From: Nocardiopsis mwathae
Lineage (GTDB): Bacteria; Actinomycetota; Actinomycetes; Streptosporangiales; Streptosporangiaceae
NCBI RefSeq assembly: GCF_014201195.1
Contig: NZ_JACHDS010000001.1
Span: 4,774,001 to 4,838,000 of the forward strand
Direction: 5' to 3'
DNA length: 64,000 bases
Translations under genes and position numbers: made by a program
Shown here: one piece after another, positions 1-14,197 of the stretch
How positions within the stretch are numbered: position 1 is the stretch's first letter
How the letters are laid out: each line of letters starts with the position of its first letter
Notes under the pieces: generated by a model
Seen by the model: the letters and a program-made list of their open reading frames with translations, nothing else
What the model was told of the DNA's origin: nothing
The model's database searches: none

Positions 1-678
<678 letters not shown>

Positions 679-685
679 GAAAAGT

Positions 686-718
686 CAGCCCCCGGCGGCC
701 GATGGCCGCCGGGGGCTG
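686..718 (+). terminator. serB terminator hairpin
   Basis: A perfect 15-bp inverted repeat (CAGCCCCCGGCGGCC and its complement) with a GAT loop starts 8 bases after the serB stop codon. There is no U-run, as is usual for high-GC actinobacterial terminators. Confidence 0.75.
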
Positions 719-807
719 TGGCGGTCAGGGGCTGTGGCGGTCGCGGTGGCCGCATCCGCACGACCAGGTCCGCACGACCAGGTCCGCACACCCAGGAACG
801 AAACGCG

Positions 808-840
808 GCGAGGGCCCCTGACCATGTCAGGGGCCCTCGC
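808..840 (-). terminator. terminator of the orphan 5S gene
   Basis: A perfect 14-bp inverted repeat (GCGAGGGCCCCTGA and its complement) with a 5-nt loop lies 12 bases beyond the 3' end of the minus-strand 5S gene. On the minus strand it is followed by the T-rich stretch CGCGTTTCGTTCC. It probably ends 5S transcription and also shields against serB read-through. Confidence 0.65.
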
Positions 841-852
841 CGATGAAGTATG

Positions 853-972
853 CGCGGCGGCGACCTACTCTCCCACCCCGCACCATGGGGGCAGTACCAT
901 CGGCGCTGGGAGGCTTAACGACCGGGTTCGGAATGAGACCGGGTGTTTCCCTCCCGCTATGACCGCCGCAAC
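853..972 (-). rRNA. rrf: orphan 5S rRNA gene
   Basis: A complete, second 5S rRNA gene without a neighbouring 16S or 23S. The 5' end (GTTGCGGCGGTC) pairs with the 3' end (GTCGCCGCCGCGC), and the conserved core CCGGGTTCGGAATGAGACCG is seen on the plus strand. It is about 120 nt against 117 nt for the operon copy, and differs by several substitutions in helices II, IV and V. Upstream sequence (about 973-1045) resembles a 23S-5S spacer, suggesting it is the remnant of an rrn end or a duplicated copy. A TATACT box lies about 75 bases upstream. Confidence 0.93.
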
Positions 973-1044
973 CCTAGCCCACCACTCCCGGAAACCGGGA
1001 GCGTGGAAACCTGTGGGTCACGCCGGAGCGCGACAACGGTATTG

Positions 1045-1050
1045 AGTATA
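1045..1050 (-). promoter_or_regulatory. possible -10 box for the orphan 5S
   Basis: TATACT on the minus strand lies about 75 bases upstream of the 5S 5' end. No good -35 is present; TGGTCA at a 20-bp spacing is the best match. It could give the orphan 5S its own transcript. The rest of 973-1289 contains no gene that I can support. Confidence 0.35.
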
Positions 1051-1289
1051 GACCATCCGCGGGCCTGCCGTGACCACCTCCGGCGACCATGTCGACGGCG
1101 GCGAGTCCGGACACGCGCTCTCCGCCCCGGGCCGACTGCAGCCGAGACACCCCCTCCTCCCCCGGAACCGTGGTCATCGGCACCGCGACTTTCGGCGGAG
1201 CGGGACGCATGAGGAGCGGACTCCGGATACCTGGGGTCACGCCGATCGGGCGATGCGGCACGGCATCGACCCTCCGTAGCGTCACCCGC

Positions 1290-2594
1290 ATGCGCCGATC
1301 CACCGACCCTGCCGACCAGCGTCGCCACCCGGCACGCGGCCCCGCACGCGGCAGCGTCCGCGCCGGAGAACGGGCACTCGCCCCCGATCTCGGCCGCGGA
1401 ACCATGCTCCTGCTGATCGCCCTGTCCAACACCGCGTTCCATCTCTGGGCGGCCGAGCACGGGCCGTCGGGCTGGCACCCGATCGACGGATCGGCGGTCG
1501 ACCGCGCCGTCCAGTTCGCCATGATCACGGCGCTGGACCTGCGCACCTATCCGCTTTTCGCGTTCCTCTTCGGCTACGGCATGATGAGCCTCTACATGCG
1601 CCAGACCGAGGCGGGCGCGTCGCCGCGGGCAGGGGTGGCGCTGCTCCGGCGTCGCAGCCTCCTGCTCCTCGCTTTCGGACTCGCGCACGCCGCGCTGCTG
1701 ATGGCCGGCGACATCATCGGCGCCTACGGGCTGTCGAGCCTCATCCTCGGCTGGCTCTTCCTCCGGCGCGGTCAGCGCACACTGCTGGCGTGGAGCGGGG
1801 TGGGCGCAGCGATACTCCTGTGGTCGGCGGTGCCAGCATTCACCGCTCTGGCCACCGGAGACCTCGGCCGCATCGGCGCACCCGCCACCGAGGCCGCCAC
1901 CGCGGCGTACGCGGCCGGGGAGACCGACCCCGTCGCAGCGGCTGCGACCCGCCTGCAGACGTGGGCCTTCGTCACGCTCGGAGGAGGCCTACTGGCCTTC
2001 GGGTCGCACGCACTGATGCTGCTCGGATTCTGGGCGGCACGGCGCAGGATCCTGGAAGAGCCGCACCGGCACCTGCGACTGATCGGGTGGACGGCGGCGA
2101 TCGGCCTCACCATCGGCTGGTCCGGCGGCCTGCTGTCGGCGCTGGCCCACGTCGGTGCGATCGACGTGCCGCCCAACGCGGTCGGAGAGGAAGGGGCCCT
2201 GTCTCGGATCCAGGAGGTGACCGGCGTCCCCGGCGGACTCGGCTACGTCGCAGTGTTCGCGCTCCTGGCGCACTGGCTTCGCACGCGCAGCCGCGGCGGC
2301 GGACACGGGGTCGCCGTCCAGGCGGTCGCAGCCGTGGGCAAACGGTCGCTGTCGAGCTACATGGCCCACTCGCTGATGTTCTCCCCACTGCTCGCCGCCT
2401 GGGGCCTGGGTTTGGGCGCGACGATGGGGAGCGCGGGCATGGCGGCGTTCGCCATCGGCGTCTGGCTGGTCACCGTGGTCGGCGCCTACGCCCTGGAGCG
2501 GCAGGGGCGGCCCGGTCCCGCCGAAGCGCTCCTACGACGCCTGATGTACGGCCGGCCCCCGGAACAGCGGCAGTCGCGAGGAGAATCGCAATGA
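1290..2594 (+). CDS. DUF418-family membrane protein (YeiB-like)
   Basis: A polytopic membrane protein of 434 residues. An N-terminal APDLGRGTMLLLIALSN segment matches the DUF418/YeiB opening (alDvlRGlAll-like), followed by about eight hydrophobic segments and a C-terminal KRSLSSYMAHSLMF motif typical of DUF418. Members are often annotated as acyltransferase-like or transport-associated, but their substrate is unknown. The open frame extends up to 1089, but ATG 1290 is preferred because it places the conserved segment near the N-terminus; the region before it overlaps the orphan 5S promoter zone and looks non-coding. No clear ribosome binding site is visible. The gene lies between two 5S genes and is followed by a tandem repeat. 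Confidence 0.8.
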   Translation: MRRSTDPADQRRHPARGPARGSVRAGERALAPDLGRGTMLLLIALSNTAFHLWAAEHGPSGWHPIDGSAVDRAVQFAMITALDLRTYPLFAFLFGYGMMSLYMRQTEAGASPRAGVALLRRRSLLLLAFGLAHAALLMAGDIIGAYGLSSLILGWLFLRRGQRTLLAWSGVGAAILLWSAVPAFTALATGDLGRIGAPATEAATAAYAAGETDPVAAAATRLQTWAFVTLGGGLLAFGSHALMLLGFWAARRRILEEPHRHLRLIGWTAAIGLTIGWSGGLLSALAHVGAIDVPPNAVGEEGALSRIQEVTGVPGGLGYVAVFALLAHWLRTRSRGGGHGVAVQAVAAVGKRSLSSYMAHSLMFSPLLAAWGLGLGATMGSAGMAAFAIGVWLVTVVGAYALERQGRPGPAEALLRRLMYGRPPEQRQSRGESQ

Positions 2595-2664
2595 GCGAGA
2601 GCACGAGCGGGCCCGGCTGCAACCGGATGGGCACAGGTCGGCCCCGGGCCGGCCTCCGGACCAA

Positions 2665-2790
2665 CGGGCGTACGGAACAACGGGCGTACGGAACAACGGG
2701 CGTACGGAACAACGGGCGTACGGAACAACGGGCGTACGGAACAACGGGCGTACGGAACAACGGGCGTACGGAACAACGGGCGTACGAACA
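2665..2790. repeat. 16-bp tandem repeat, about 8 copies
   Basis: The unit CGGGCGTACGGAACAA starts at 2665 and recurs every 16 bases to 2777, with the last copy slightly degenerate (CGTACGAACA). Copies are otherwise identical. The array sits between the convergent DUF418 and methyltransferase genes. Each unit contains the palindrome CGTACG. Because 16 is not a multiple of 3, it does not encode a simple peptide repeat. Its identity suggests recent expansion by slippage. Confidence 0.95.
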
Positions 2791-2815
2791 GACCCGCTAT
2801 CCGACCGCCTCAACC

Positions 2816-3493
2816 TCATGAACCACTACTCGCCGGATTCACTGCGTCAGCCAGCAGAAACGCCTGCGGAACCCGCTCAGTCGAATCCGGTTCACGGAGT
2901 AGTCGAGCATTCACCTTGAACCCGGCCCGGCCCAGCATCCCGACGATACGGTCGGGCGACCACCGGCGGAAGTCAAGGGACACCGCGTGGCCGAAGGGCT
3001 CCGCAATCCGCAGCGGCTCGTCGCCCACCTGAAACGCGAGCAGCAGCTGCCCGCCGGAGGCCAGCAGACGACGGAACTCGGCCAGCACCGCCGACAGCAC
3101 CCCGGGAGGGGTGTGAATGATCGAGTACCAGGCCACGATCCCCCCGAGGGAGCCGTCGGGCCTGTCCAGCGACGCCATCGAGCCCTCGTCGAACCGCAGC
3201 TCCGGGTACACCCTCCGCGCGATCGCGACCATCTGCGACGACAGGTCGACACCGAACACGTCCGTCACGCCGAGCGAGTGCAGATACGCCGTGACATGAC
3301 CTGGCCCGCAACCGAGGTCGGCCACCGGACCGACTCCGGCACAACGGACACGCTCCGCAAACGCTGCGAGGATCCCCCGATCCAGCGGCTTGCCCGAGAG
3401 CTCGTCACGGGCAAGTTCGGCGTAGTCGCCAGCCACAGCGTCATAGAACGCCCGGGTGGTGGAAATGGAGTTCGCTTCGATCACGAGCGCCAA
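2816..3493 (-). CDS. class I SAM-dependent methyltransferase
   Basis: A 225-residue protein with the methyltransferase motif I VADLGCGPGHVTAYL at about residues 56-70, motif II FGVDLS, and later the motif-IV-like region GGIVAWYSIIHTPP. This is the Methyltransf_11/25 Rossmann fold. The small-molecule substrate cannot be deduced. The gene is convergent with the DUF418 gene and codirectional with the rrn operon, separated from the 5S by a terminator and a second large hairpin. Both this gene and DUF418 fill the space between the two 5S genes and may have been inserted together. Confidence 0.88.
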   Translation of the reverse strand: MALVIEANSISTTRAFYDAVAGDYAELARDELSGKPLDRGILAAFAERVRCAGVGPVADLGCGPGHVTAYLHSLGVTDVFGVDLSSQMVAIARRVYPELRFDEGSMASLDRPDGSLGGIVAWYSIIHTPPGVLSAVLAEFRRLLASGGQLLLAFQVGDEPLRIAEPFGHAVSLDFRRWSPDRIVGMLGRAGFKVNARLLREPDSTERVPQAFLLADAVNPASSGS

Positions 3494-3546
3494 CTGTACC
3501 CGTTCCCACCCGTTGCGCTTCCCACCCTCGGGCGGCGCCTCCCCGC

Positions 3547-3608
3547 GTTGATCTCGGAGATATCGGGGTATCCCACACGGTTTTCACCCCGATATCCCCG
3601 AGATCAAC
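3547..3608. repeat. 23-bp near-perfect inverted repeat
   Basis: Arms at 3547-3569 and 3586-3608 are complementary at 22 of 23 positions, with a 16-nt loop. The arm reads GTTGATCTCGG(A/G)GATATCGGGGT. It lies between the rrn terminator and the methyltransferase start, has no T-run and is unusually long for a terminator. It may be a backup rrn terminator or a small palindromic (REP/MITE-like) element. Confidence 0.7.
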
Positions 3609-3722
3609 GAAAGAAGACCCAGCCCTTCAGCACGGCCCCAGGACCGGGCAACGGAGACCGCCCCACACCACCGAGAAGGCCACCCACGGGTTCACACAAT
3701 CACAAACACAAACAACAAAAAA

Positions 3723-3764
3723 GTGGAGGGCCACCCCCACAAAAAAAAGGGGGCAACCCTCCAC
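3723..3764 (-). terminator. rrn operon intrinsic terminator
   Basis: On the minus strand, arms GTGGAGGGTTGCCCCC and GGGGGTGGCCCTCCAC form a long stem with a T-rich loop, followed by CTTTTTTGTTGTTTGTGTTTG reading down to about 3700, shown here as a T-rich tract. It begins 12 bases after the 5S 3' end. This is a textbook Rho-independent terminator for the operon. Confidence 0.88.
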
Positions 3765-3775
3765 CTCAAAGAATG

Positions 3776-3892
3776 CGCGGCGGCGACCTACTCTCCCACC
3801 CCACCACAGGGCAGTACCATCAGCGCAGGAGGGCTTAACGACCGGGTTCGGAATGAGACCGGGTGTTTCCCCTCCGCCAAAACCACCGCAAC
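3776..3892 (-). rRNA. rrf: 5S rRNA of the rrn operon
   Basis: The 117-nt 5S gene is the third rRNA of the operon. Its ends pair (GTTGCGGTGG with CCGCCGCGC), and it shares the block from TTAACGACC to GGTGTTTCCC with the orphan copy, while other helices differ. It follows the 23S by about 160 bases and is directly followed by the intrinsic terminator. Confidence 0.96.
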
Positions 3893-4055
3893 CCTCAACC
3901 ACCACCGGACAAAACCGGCGTGGAAAACCAGGGCCGCAACAGCGGCACAATATGAAAAAACAAACGATTCGTGTGCGATCTTCGCCGACCACCCCACCAC
4001 CCACAAGCGGTGAAAGAAGTCGATAGTGTGCGCGAGCACCCAGCATCTGCGGTGG

Positions 4056-7151
<3,096 letters not shown>

Positions 7152-7185
7152 CCACCACAGATACAAGATGCTCGCGCACACTATC
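7152..7185 (-). other. 23S rRNA processing stem (5' arm; 3' arm at 4022-4055)
   Basis: The 34-nt segments 7152-7185 and 4022-4055 are largely complementary: GATAGTGTGCGCGAGCA is shared exactly as the outer part and the inner part ends in TGGTGG/GCGGTGG. They would bring the two ends of the pre-23S together into the double-stranded stem cut by RNase III. The rest of the 16S-23S spacer (7186-7550, about 365 bases) contains no tRNA gene, as is usual in actinobacteria. Confidence 0.8.
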
Positions 7186-7546
7186 CACGAATCAAAAAAC
7201 CAGCCACACACCCAACCACAACACCGCACAACCAAGCAGCCAGACCAAGAACCAGACCCCACCACACAGGCAGAACCCAGAACCACCGACCGCTCCCGCA
7301 GGTCTTCATCGGGGTGGCAGCGGGAAGACAACCACACGGTCGCTCCCTCAGACACCCAACAGCGCGCCCACACCCCTCTTCCAGGAAAGGCATGAGACGT
7401 TTGCTTCCCACAATCCAGCCATCCCGACACACAGCCACCACCCCCGCGAACGGGGACACCGACCAACCTGTGCCAGATCCACTTCCGAGCCCGCCGACCA
7501 ATCGGAAAAACCCTGCGAACGCAGGAACCGTCGGCTATCAAAGACT

Positions 7547-9086
<1,540 letters not shown>

Positions 9087-9374
9087 AAGGTCAAACAACC
9101 GCACGCACCCGAGGGCGCGGCGGTAAACCTGGAAGAGATAACCCTGACCGACCAGGTATCACCCTGGCCAATCAAAGGAACCCCGAGCACCAACCGGACA
9201 CCGCAAGGCATCCGTGTGCTCTAAGGGGCCAAAACAAACTTGGCTGAAAGAAAAACAAACACGCGCTGTTGAGTTCTCAAGAAACAACCGCTCATCCCAT
9301 ACAAGCCGACCCGAACCAACGGACCTGATCAGGCTTTTCTGTAGAGGCGGTGCTTTCTGCTTTGTTGTGTCTTC
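9087..9374 (-). promoter_or_regulatory. rrn leader with antitermination-type element
   Basis: About 290 bases of leader RNA precede the 16S. On the minus strand it contains GTTTCTTGAGAACTCAACAG (around 9266-9286), the conserved actinobacterial rrn leader element associated with boxA-like antitermination and processing. No protein-coding gene is supported here. Confidence 0.65.
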
Positions 9375-9403
9375 ACTTTATCAGGTGGGCCCGGAACCGC
9401 CAA
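9375..9403 (-). promoter_or_regulatory. rrn operon promoter
   Basis: On the minus strand TTGGCG (9403-9398) and TAAAGT (9380-9375) are spaced by exactly 17 bp, matching a housekeeping sigma promoter, about 290 bases upstream of the 16S. Further promoters may lie in 9404-9716, which is otherwise gene-free. Confidence 0.5.
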
Positions 9404-9716
9404 ACCGGCGGGCTTTCCGCATCCCGACCCCGATAAACCGCCCCCGAGGGATTTCCCCGCAGAAGACCACCGGGCACACAGAAGTATGCCGGTCGGATCT
9501 TGTGCTTCGAACCCTGCGGACGCGGCCGCCACCACCAGGCCAGGGGCCCAGGAGCGACCGGAGAGAAGACCGCCGCCCCGGGGCGGCGGGAGAACCCGAC
9601 CGCTTCAAGGCGACTCGGGGAACTATACCCGCGGACCGCCGATGCGCCAACTCGGGCAGGAGGCGCGAAAACCGGCGTCGTTCACGTGCGGATCTTCCGC
9701 AACAGCGGGGCCGGGG

Positions 9717-10193
9717 TCATGTCAGGATGCGGGCGGTTCCTGTGTCCGGTGCCGCGTACAGCCAGTCGACCTCCAGGTCGACGACCGCGACGCTCGCCGT
9801 CGGGAACGCCATCAGGGGCTCGTCGCCAAGGAACGCTGCTGCCAGCTGGGCCATGGTCGGGTTGTGGCCCACGACCATGAGTGTGTCGATATCCGCGTCG
9901 ACCGCGTTGATCAGCTCGAAGATGGTGTCGATCCCCGCCATGTAGGCGACACTCTCGTAGGCCACCGTCGGCTGGCCCGGCATCTCCTGCAGCGCGAGCT
10001 CCAGCGTCCGGCGCGTGCGCGCCGCAGTGGAGCAGATGACGTGGTCGGGGATCAGCTCCGACTCGGCCAGCAGTTTTCCCACGTTCGCCGCCTGCTTGCG
10101 GCCCTTGTCCGTCAGCTCCCGCTCGTGGTCTGTGCCGACGTAGCCGTGTTCGGCCTTGGCATGCCGCAGGATGATCAGTCGCTTGTCCGTCAT
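9717..10193 (-). CDS. sixA: SixA-type phosphohistidine phosphatase
   Basis: A 158-residue histidine phosphatase. The N-terminal RHAKAEH motif carries the phospho-accepting His, and the second catalytic His is in VVGHNPTM. Length and the simple single-domain layout match SixA, which dephosphorylates phosphohistidine on phosphotransfer proteins; its target here is unknown. Its ATG overlaps the stop of an upstream 30-residue ORF (ATGA), implying coupled translation. In Streptomyces the same family sits next to serB. Confidence 0.88.
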   Translation of the reverse strand: MTDKRLIILRHAKAEHGYVGTDHERELTDKGRKQAANVGKLLAESELIPDHVICSTAARTRRTLELALQEMPGQPTVAYESVAYMAGIDTIFELINAVDADIDTLMVVGHNPTMAQLAAAFLGDEPLMAFPTASVAVVDLEVDWLYAAPDTGTARILT

Positions 10194-10282
10194 GGCGACG
10201 CCAGAGTGGCGATGATCGCCATCACGACCATGAACCCGACCATCGCTCCCAGGACGATGGCAAGCCCCTTTGCTCCGGACAC
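10190..10282 (-). CDS. 30-residue single-pass membrane protein coupled to sixA
   Basis: A short ORF with a GTG start at 10282, preceded by the strong ribosome binding site GGAGGGAGGGG, ending in a TGA that overlaps the sixA ATG. It encodes (M)SGAKGLAIVLG followed by a hydrophobic helix and ends IIATLASP. The length, single transmembrane helix and C-terminal IIAT-ASP pattern recall the SGM_5486 small transporter-associated family found near serB/sixA in Streptomyces; that identification is from memory. Function is unknown. Confidence 0.72.
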   Translation of the reverse strand: MSGAKGLAIVLGAMVGFMVVMAIIATLASP

Positions 10283-10438
10283 CAGCCGCCCCTCCCTCCG
10301 TGTCTCACTTACTCCAGCGTCAGGTTTCTCCAGCCTATGAGGCCGGACCTGTCACTCGGCCGCTGCCCCTCCGCCGTTGGCTCCGCTCTTCCCTCCCGCC
10401 GCGTTCCGGACACACAGGTATGGCCCTGGAGATAGGGA

Positions 10439-10483
10439 AAGGTGGCCGCCCGCAGCCGTTCGTCGGCTGCGGGCGGCCACCTT
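10439..10483 (-). terminator. hppA terminator
   Basis: A perfect 19-bp inverted repeat (AAGGTGGCCGCCCGCAGCC and its complement) with a 7-nt loop, followed on the minus strand by TTTCCC. It lies about 57 bases after the hppA stop. Confidence 0.85.
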
Positions 10484-10539
10484 GCGGCACTGCGGGCCTC
10501 CGCGGAGGAGAGGAGAGGTGTCGGCCCCTCGGCGAGGGC

Positions 10540-12984
10540 CTAGTCCTTGAGTCCCGCGTCGGATGCGCGGGCCTCGGCCTTGCTGCCGCCGGTTCCGCTA
10601 TCGCCGTCGTCCGAGTCGGCCGCGGTCTTCTTCCCGTTGAGGGAGGTCGCCGCCGGGTCGACCTCCTCACCGGGGGACTCCACCTGCGGTGCGTCCCCCC
10701 GGGCCTCGACCGTGCTCTCGGCCGGGCCGCCGTCGTGACGGCGCTTGGACCAGATGATCGCGCCGACGATGACGGCGACCGCGACCGCCGCGACACCGAT
10801 GCGCAGGCCGGTGTTGGGCCAGTAGAGGACCACACTCGGCGCGATGATGAGCGCGACCAGGTTCATCACCTTCAGCAGCGGGTTGATGGCCGGACCGGCG
10901 GTGTCCTTGAACGGGTCGCCCACCGTGTCGCCGATCACCGTGGCCTCGTGCGCCTCGGAGCCCTTGCCTCCGTAGTGGCCGTCTTCCACGAGCTTCTTGG
11001 CGTTGTCCCAGGCGCCACCGGAGTTGGCCAGGAAGACCGCCATCAGTGCGCCCGCCGCGATCGCACCGCCGAGGAAGGCGCCCAGCGGGGCGTAGCCCAG
11101 GGCGAAGCCGACGGCGATCGGGGTGAGCACCGCCAGCAGCCCGGGTGTCACCAGTTCGCGCAGGGAGTCGCGGGTGCAGATGTCGACGACCCGCGCGTAC
11201 TGCGGCTTCTCGGTGCCGTCCATGATCCCCGGGCGGGTGCGGAACTGCTCGCGCACCTCCAGCACCACGCGTCCCGCCGCCCGGCCGACCGCCATCACGG
11301 CGAGGCCGGAGAAGAGGAAGACGACCGCGGCGCCGATGATCACGCCGACGAGGACGTTCGGCTGGTCGATGGAGAGGCTGAAGGTGTCGGCCTGTGCCCC
11401 GAGCGCCGCTTCCACCGAGGTTCGGAACGCACCGAAGAGCGCGGTCGCGGCGAGCACCGCCGTGGCGATGGCGATGCCCTTGGTGATCGCCTTCGTCGTG
11501 TTGCCGACGGCGTCGAGGCTGGTGAGGATGTCGGCGCCCTTGCCTTCGACGTCTCCGGACATCTCGGCGATGCCCTGGGCGTTGTCGGAGACCGGGCCGA
11601 AGGTGTCCATGGCCACGATGACGCCGACGGTGGTGAGCAGCCCGGTGCCGGCCAGGGCGACCGCGAACAGGCTGATCGTGATGGACGAGCCGCCGATCAG
11701 GAATGCCGCGTAGACCGCGCCGGCGATGAGCAGCGCGGAGTAGACGGCGGATTCCAGGCCGACCGAGATCCCGGAGAGGATCACCGTGGCCGCCCCCGTC
11801 TGCGAGCTCTCGCCGATGTCCTTGACGGGGCGACGGTCGGTCTCGGTGAAGTATCCGGTCAGCAGCTGGATGGCCGCGGCCAGGACGAGGCCGACGAGCA
11901 CCGCTCCGATGGCGATGTACTGGGGGTTGCCGTCGTGGGCGGCGATCTCCTCGCTGACCCCGCTCAGCTCGGCGAAGGAGGTCGGCAGGTAGACGACCGC
12001 GGTGATGGCGACGAGCACGGCGGAGATGACCGCCGAGATGAAGAAGCCCCGGTTGATCGCGGCCATCGCACTCTTGTCCTTGGCGCGCGGCGCGACGATG
12101 AAGATGCCGATCATGGCGGTGATGACACCGATCATCGGCACCAGCAGCGGGAAGACCAGGCCTTCCACACCGAACGCGACCCGACCGAGGATGAGCGAGG
12201 CGACGAGCACGACCGCGTATGACTCGAAGAGGTCGGCCGCCATGCCCGCGCAGTCGCCGACGTTGTCGCCGACGTTGTCGGCGATGGTGGCGGCGTTACG
12301 CGGGTCGTCCTCCGGGATGCCCTGCTCGACCTTGCCGACGAGGTCGGCACCGACGTCGGCCGCCTTGGTGAAGATCCCGCCGCCGACACGCATGAACATC
12401 GCGAGCAGCGCGGCGCCGAAGCCGAAGCCCTCCAGCACCACAGGGGCGTCGCCCTGGTAGATGAGGACGACGAGCGCGGCGCCGAGGAGTCCCAGGCCGA
12501 CCGTGATCATGCCCGCGACGCCACCGGTGCGGAACGCGATGCGCATCGCCGTGCGTCCGCCGGTCTCGCCGCCCTCACGCGCGGCCGCCGCAACGCGGAC
12601 GTTGCCGCGCACCGCCAGCCACATTCCGATGAATCCGGTCAGTGCGGAAAGGACCGCACCCAGGGCGAAGAAGAGCGATCGCCCGTAGCGGACCGCTTCA
12701 CTGTCGGCCGGCAGCAGGAGGAGAAGCAGGGGAATGGCGACGACGAAAATGATCAGGGTGCGGAACTGGCGTTTGAGATACGCCGCCGCACCCTCCTGTA
12801 CCGCGAGCGCGATGTTCTGCATCCGCTCTGTGCCCTGGCCCGCGGCGAGAACTTCACGCACGAGCATCGCGGCGAAGGCGAGCGCGAGAAGCGCCACCAC
12901 CAGCACGACGATGACCAGCGTGAAATTCATGCCTTCCAGAGCCAGGCCGTTGCCGCCTACGGCAGCGAGGCTAAGCCCAGACAA
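10540..12984 (-). CDS. hppA: proton-translocating membrane pyrophosphatase
   Basis: An 814-residue integral membrane PPase with about 16 transmembrane helices; it couples pyrophosphate hydrolysis to H+ export. Diagnostic motifs are GGGIFTKAADVGADLVGK, the acidic DNVGDNVGDCAGM loop and the C-terminal GDTVGDPFKDTAGP. The segment VGNTTKAITKG has Lys at the position that marks K+-independent enzymes (Ala in K+-dependent ones), so the K+-independent class is predicted. The start is TTG at 12984, chosen because AGGAGG lies 5 bases upstream. The last roughly 80 residues are a hydrophilic acidic tail, longer than in many homologues. Confidence 0.95.
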   Translation of the reverse strand: MSGLSLAAVGGNGLALEGMNFTLVIVVLVVALLALAFAAMLVREVLAAGQGTERMQNIALAVQEGAAAYLKRQFRTLIIFVVAIPLLLLLLPADSEAVRYGRSLFFALGAVLSALTGFIGMWLAVRGNVRVAAAAREGGETGGRTAMRIAFRTGGVAGMITVGLGLLGAALVVLIYQGDAPVVLEGFGFGAALLAMFMRVGGGIFTKAADVGADLVGKVEQGIPEDDPRNAATIADNVGDNVGDCAGMAADLFESYAVVLVASLILGRVAFGVEGLVFPLLVPMIGVITAMIGIFIVAPRAKDKSAMAAINRGFFISAVISAVLVAITAVVYLPTSFAELSGVSEEIAAHDGNPQYIAIGAVLVGLVLAAAIQLLTGYFTETDRRPVKDIGESSQTGAATVILSGISVGLESAVYSALLIAGAVYAAFLIGGSSITISLFAVALAGTGLLTTVGVIVAMDTFGPVSDNAQGIAEMSGDVEGKGADILTSLDAVGNTTKAITKGIAIATAVLAATALFGAFRTSVEAALGAQADTFSLSIDQPNVLVGVIIGAAVVFLFSGLAVMAVGRAAGRVVLEVREQFRTRPGIMDGTEKPQYARVVDICTRDSLRELVTPGLLAVLTPIAVGFALGYAPLGAFLGGAIAAGALMAVFLANSGGAWDNAKKLVEDGHYGGKGSEAHEATVIGDTVGDPFKDTAGPAINPLLKVMNLVALIIAPSVVLYWPNTGLRIGVAAVAVAVIVGAIIWSKRRHDGGPAESTVEARGDAPQVESPGEEVDPAATSLNGKKTAADSDDGDSGTGGSKAEARASDAGLKD

Positions 12985-13502
12985 ACCGTCCTCCTATGAG
13001 ACGGGCACGTTCCGGACCCGCGCCTGTGCGCACCGCCGTCCGGAGTCCGAACAGAAGGGTCATCGGCACGCTCAGCAGGGTCGTGCGGGGTGCCATCACT
13101 GATGTATTGAATTCATCGATTCCGCCGATCCAACGGGAACGATGCTCGGGGATTCTACGCACCGCCGCCGCGAAAAGTGAGAGCGGGGCGCAATCTTCCG
13201 CACACCGCTCTGGATATGTGATCACACAGTGATCTCCAAAGTAGGATATTTACCTTTATGTGCGGACAGAATTCTCATACACAATCAGAAAAGAACCTAC
13301 GCGACATCGGTGATAAAGGGCCCATGTTGCCACAAATGCGGAATGCGTAACTTCCGTAACACGCAGAAATCCGCGACGGCTCGACGCGCGCGGACGATGA
13401 CCCCCGGTTCGCTTCCTTAGCCAACCGGACTTCGGTGTCATCCGCCAGCGATTCGGCGGGGATTCGGTAGGGATGTGACCCACCGCACGCGGGGCCGGAA
13501 CC
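12985..13502. other. intergenic region upstream of hppA
   Basis: No gene is supported in these 518 bases. The central part (about 13200-13330) is AT-richer than its surroundings and should contain the hppA promoter. It includes the palindrome TGTGATCACA at 13217-13226, but not a full Crp site. Confidence 0.5.
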
Positions 13503-14129
<627 letters not shown>

Positions 14130-14197
14130 GACCGCTGTACTCCTCTCCCCCGCTCCCGCCGGTCGCGGTCCCACCCGGGGTTCCGGCTCGGGGTCGC

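Noticed and set aside
10270-12222. Long plus-strand open frame of 650 codons
   Set aside because: Antisense to hppA, low-complexity Arg/Asp/Gly composition, no ribosome binding site; a high-GC shadow.
13217-13226. TGTGATCACA as a Crp site upstream of hppA
   Set aside because: Lacks the 6-base spacing of the TGTGA-N6-TCACA consensus.
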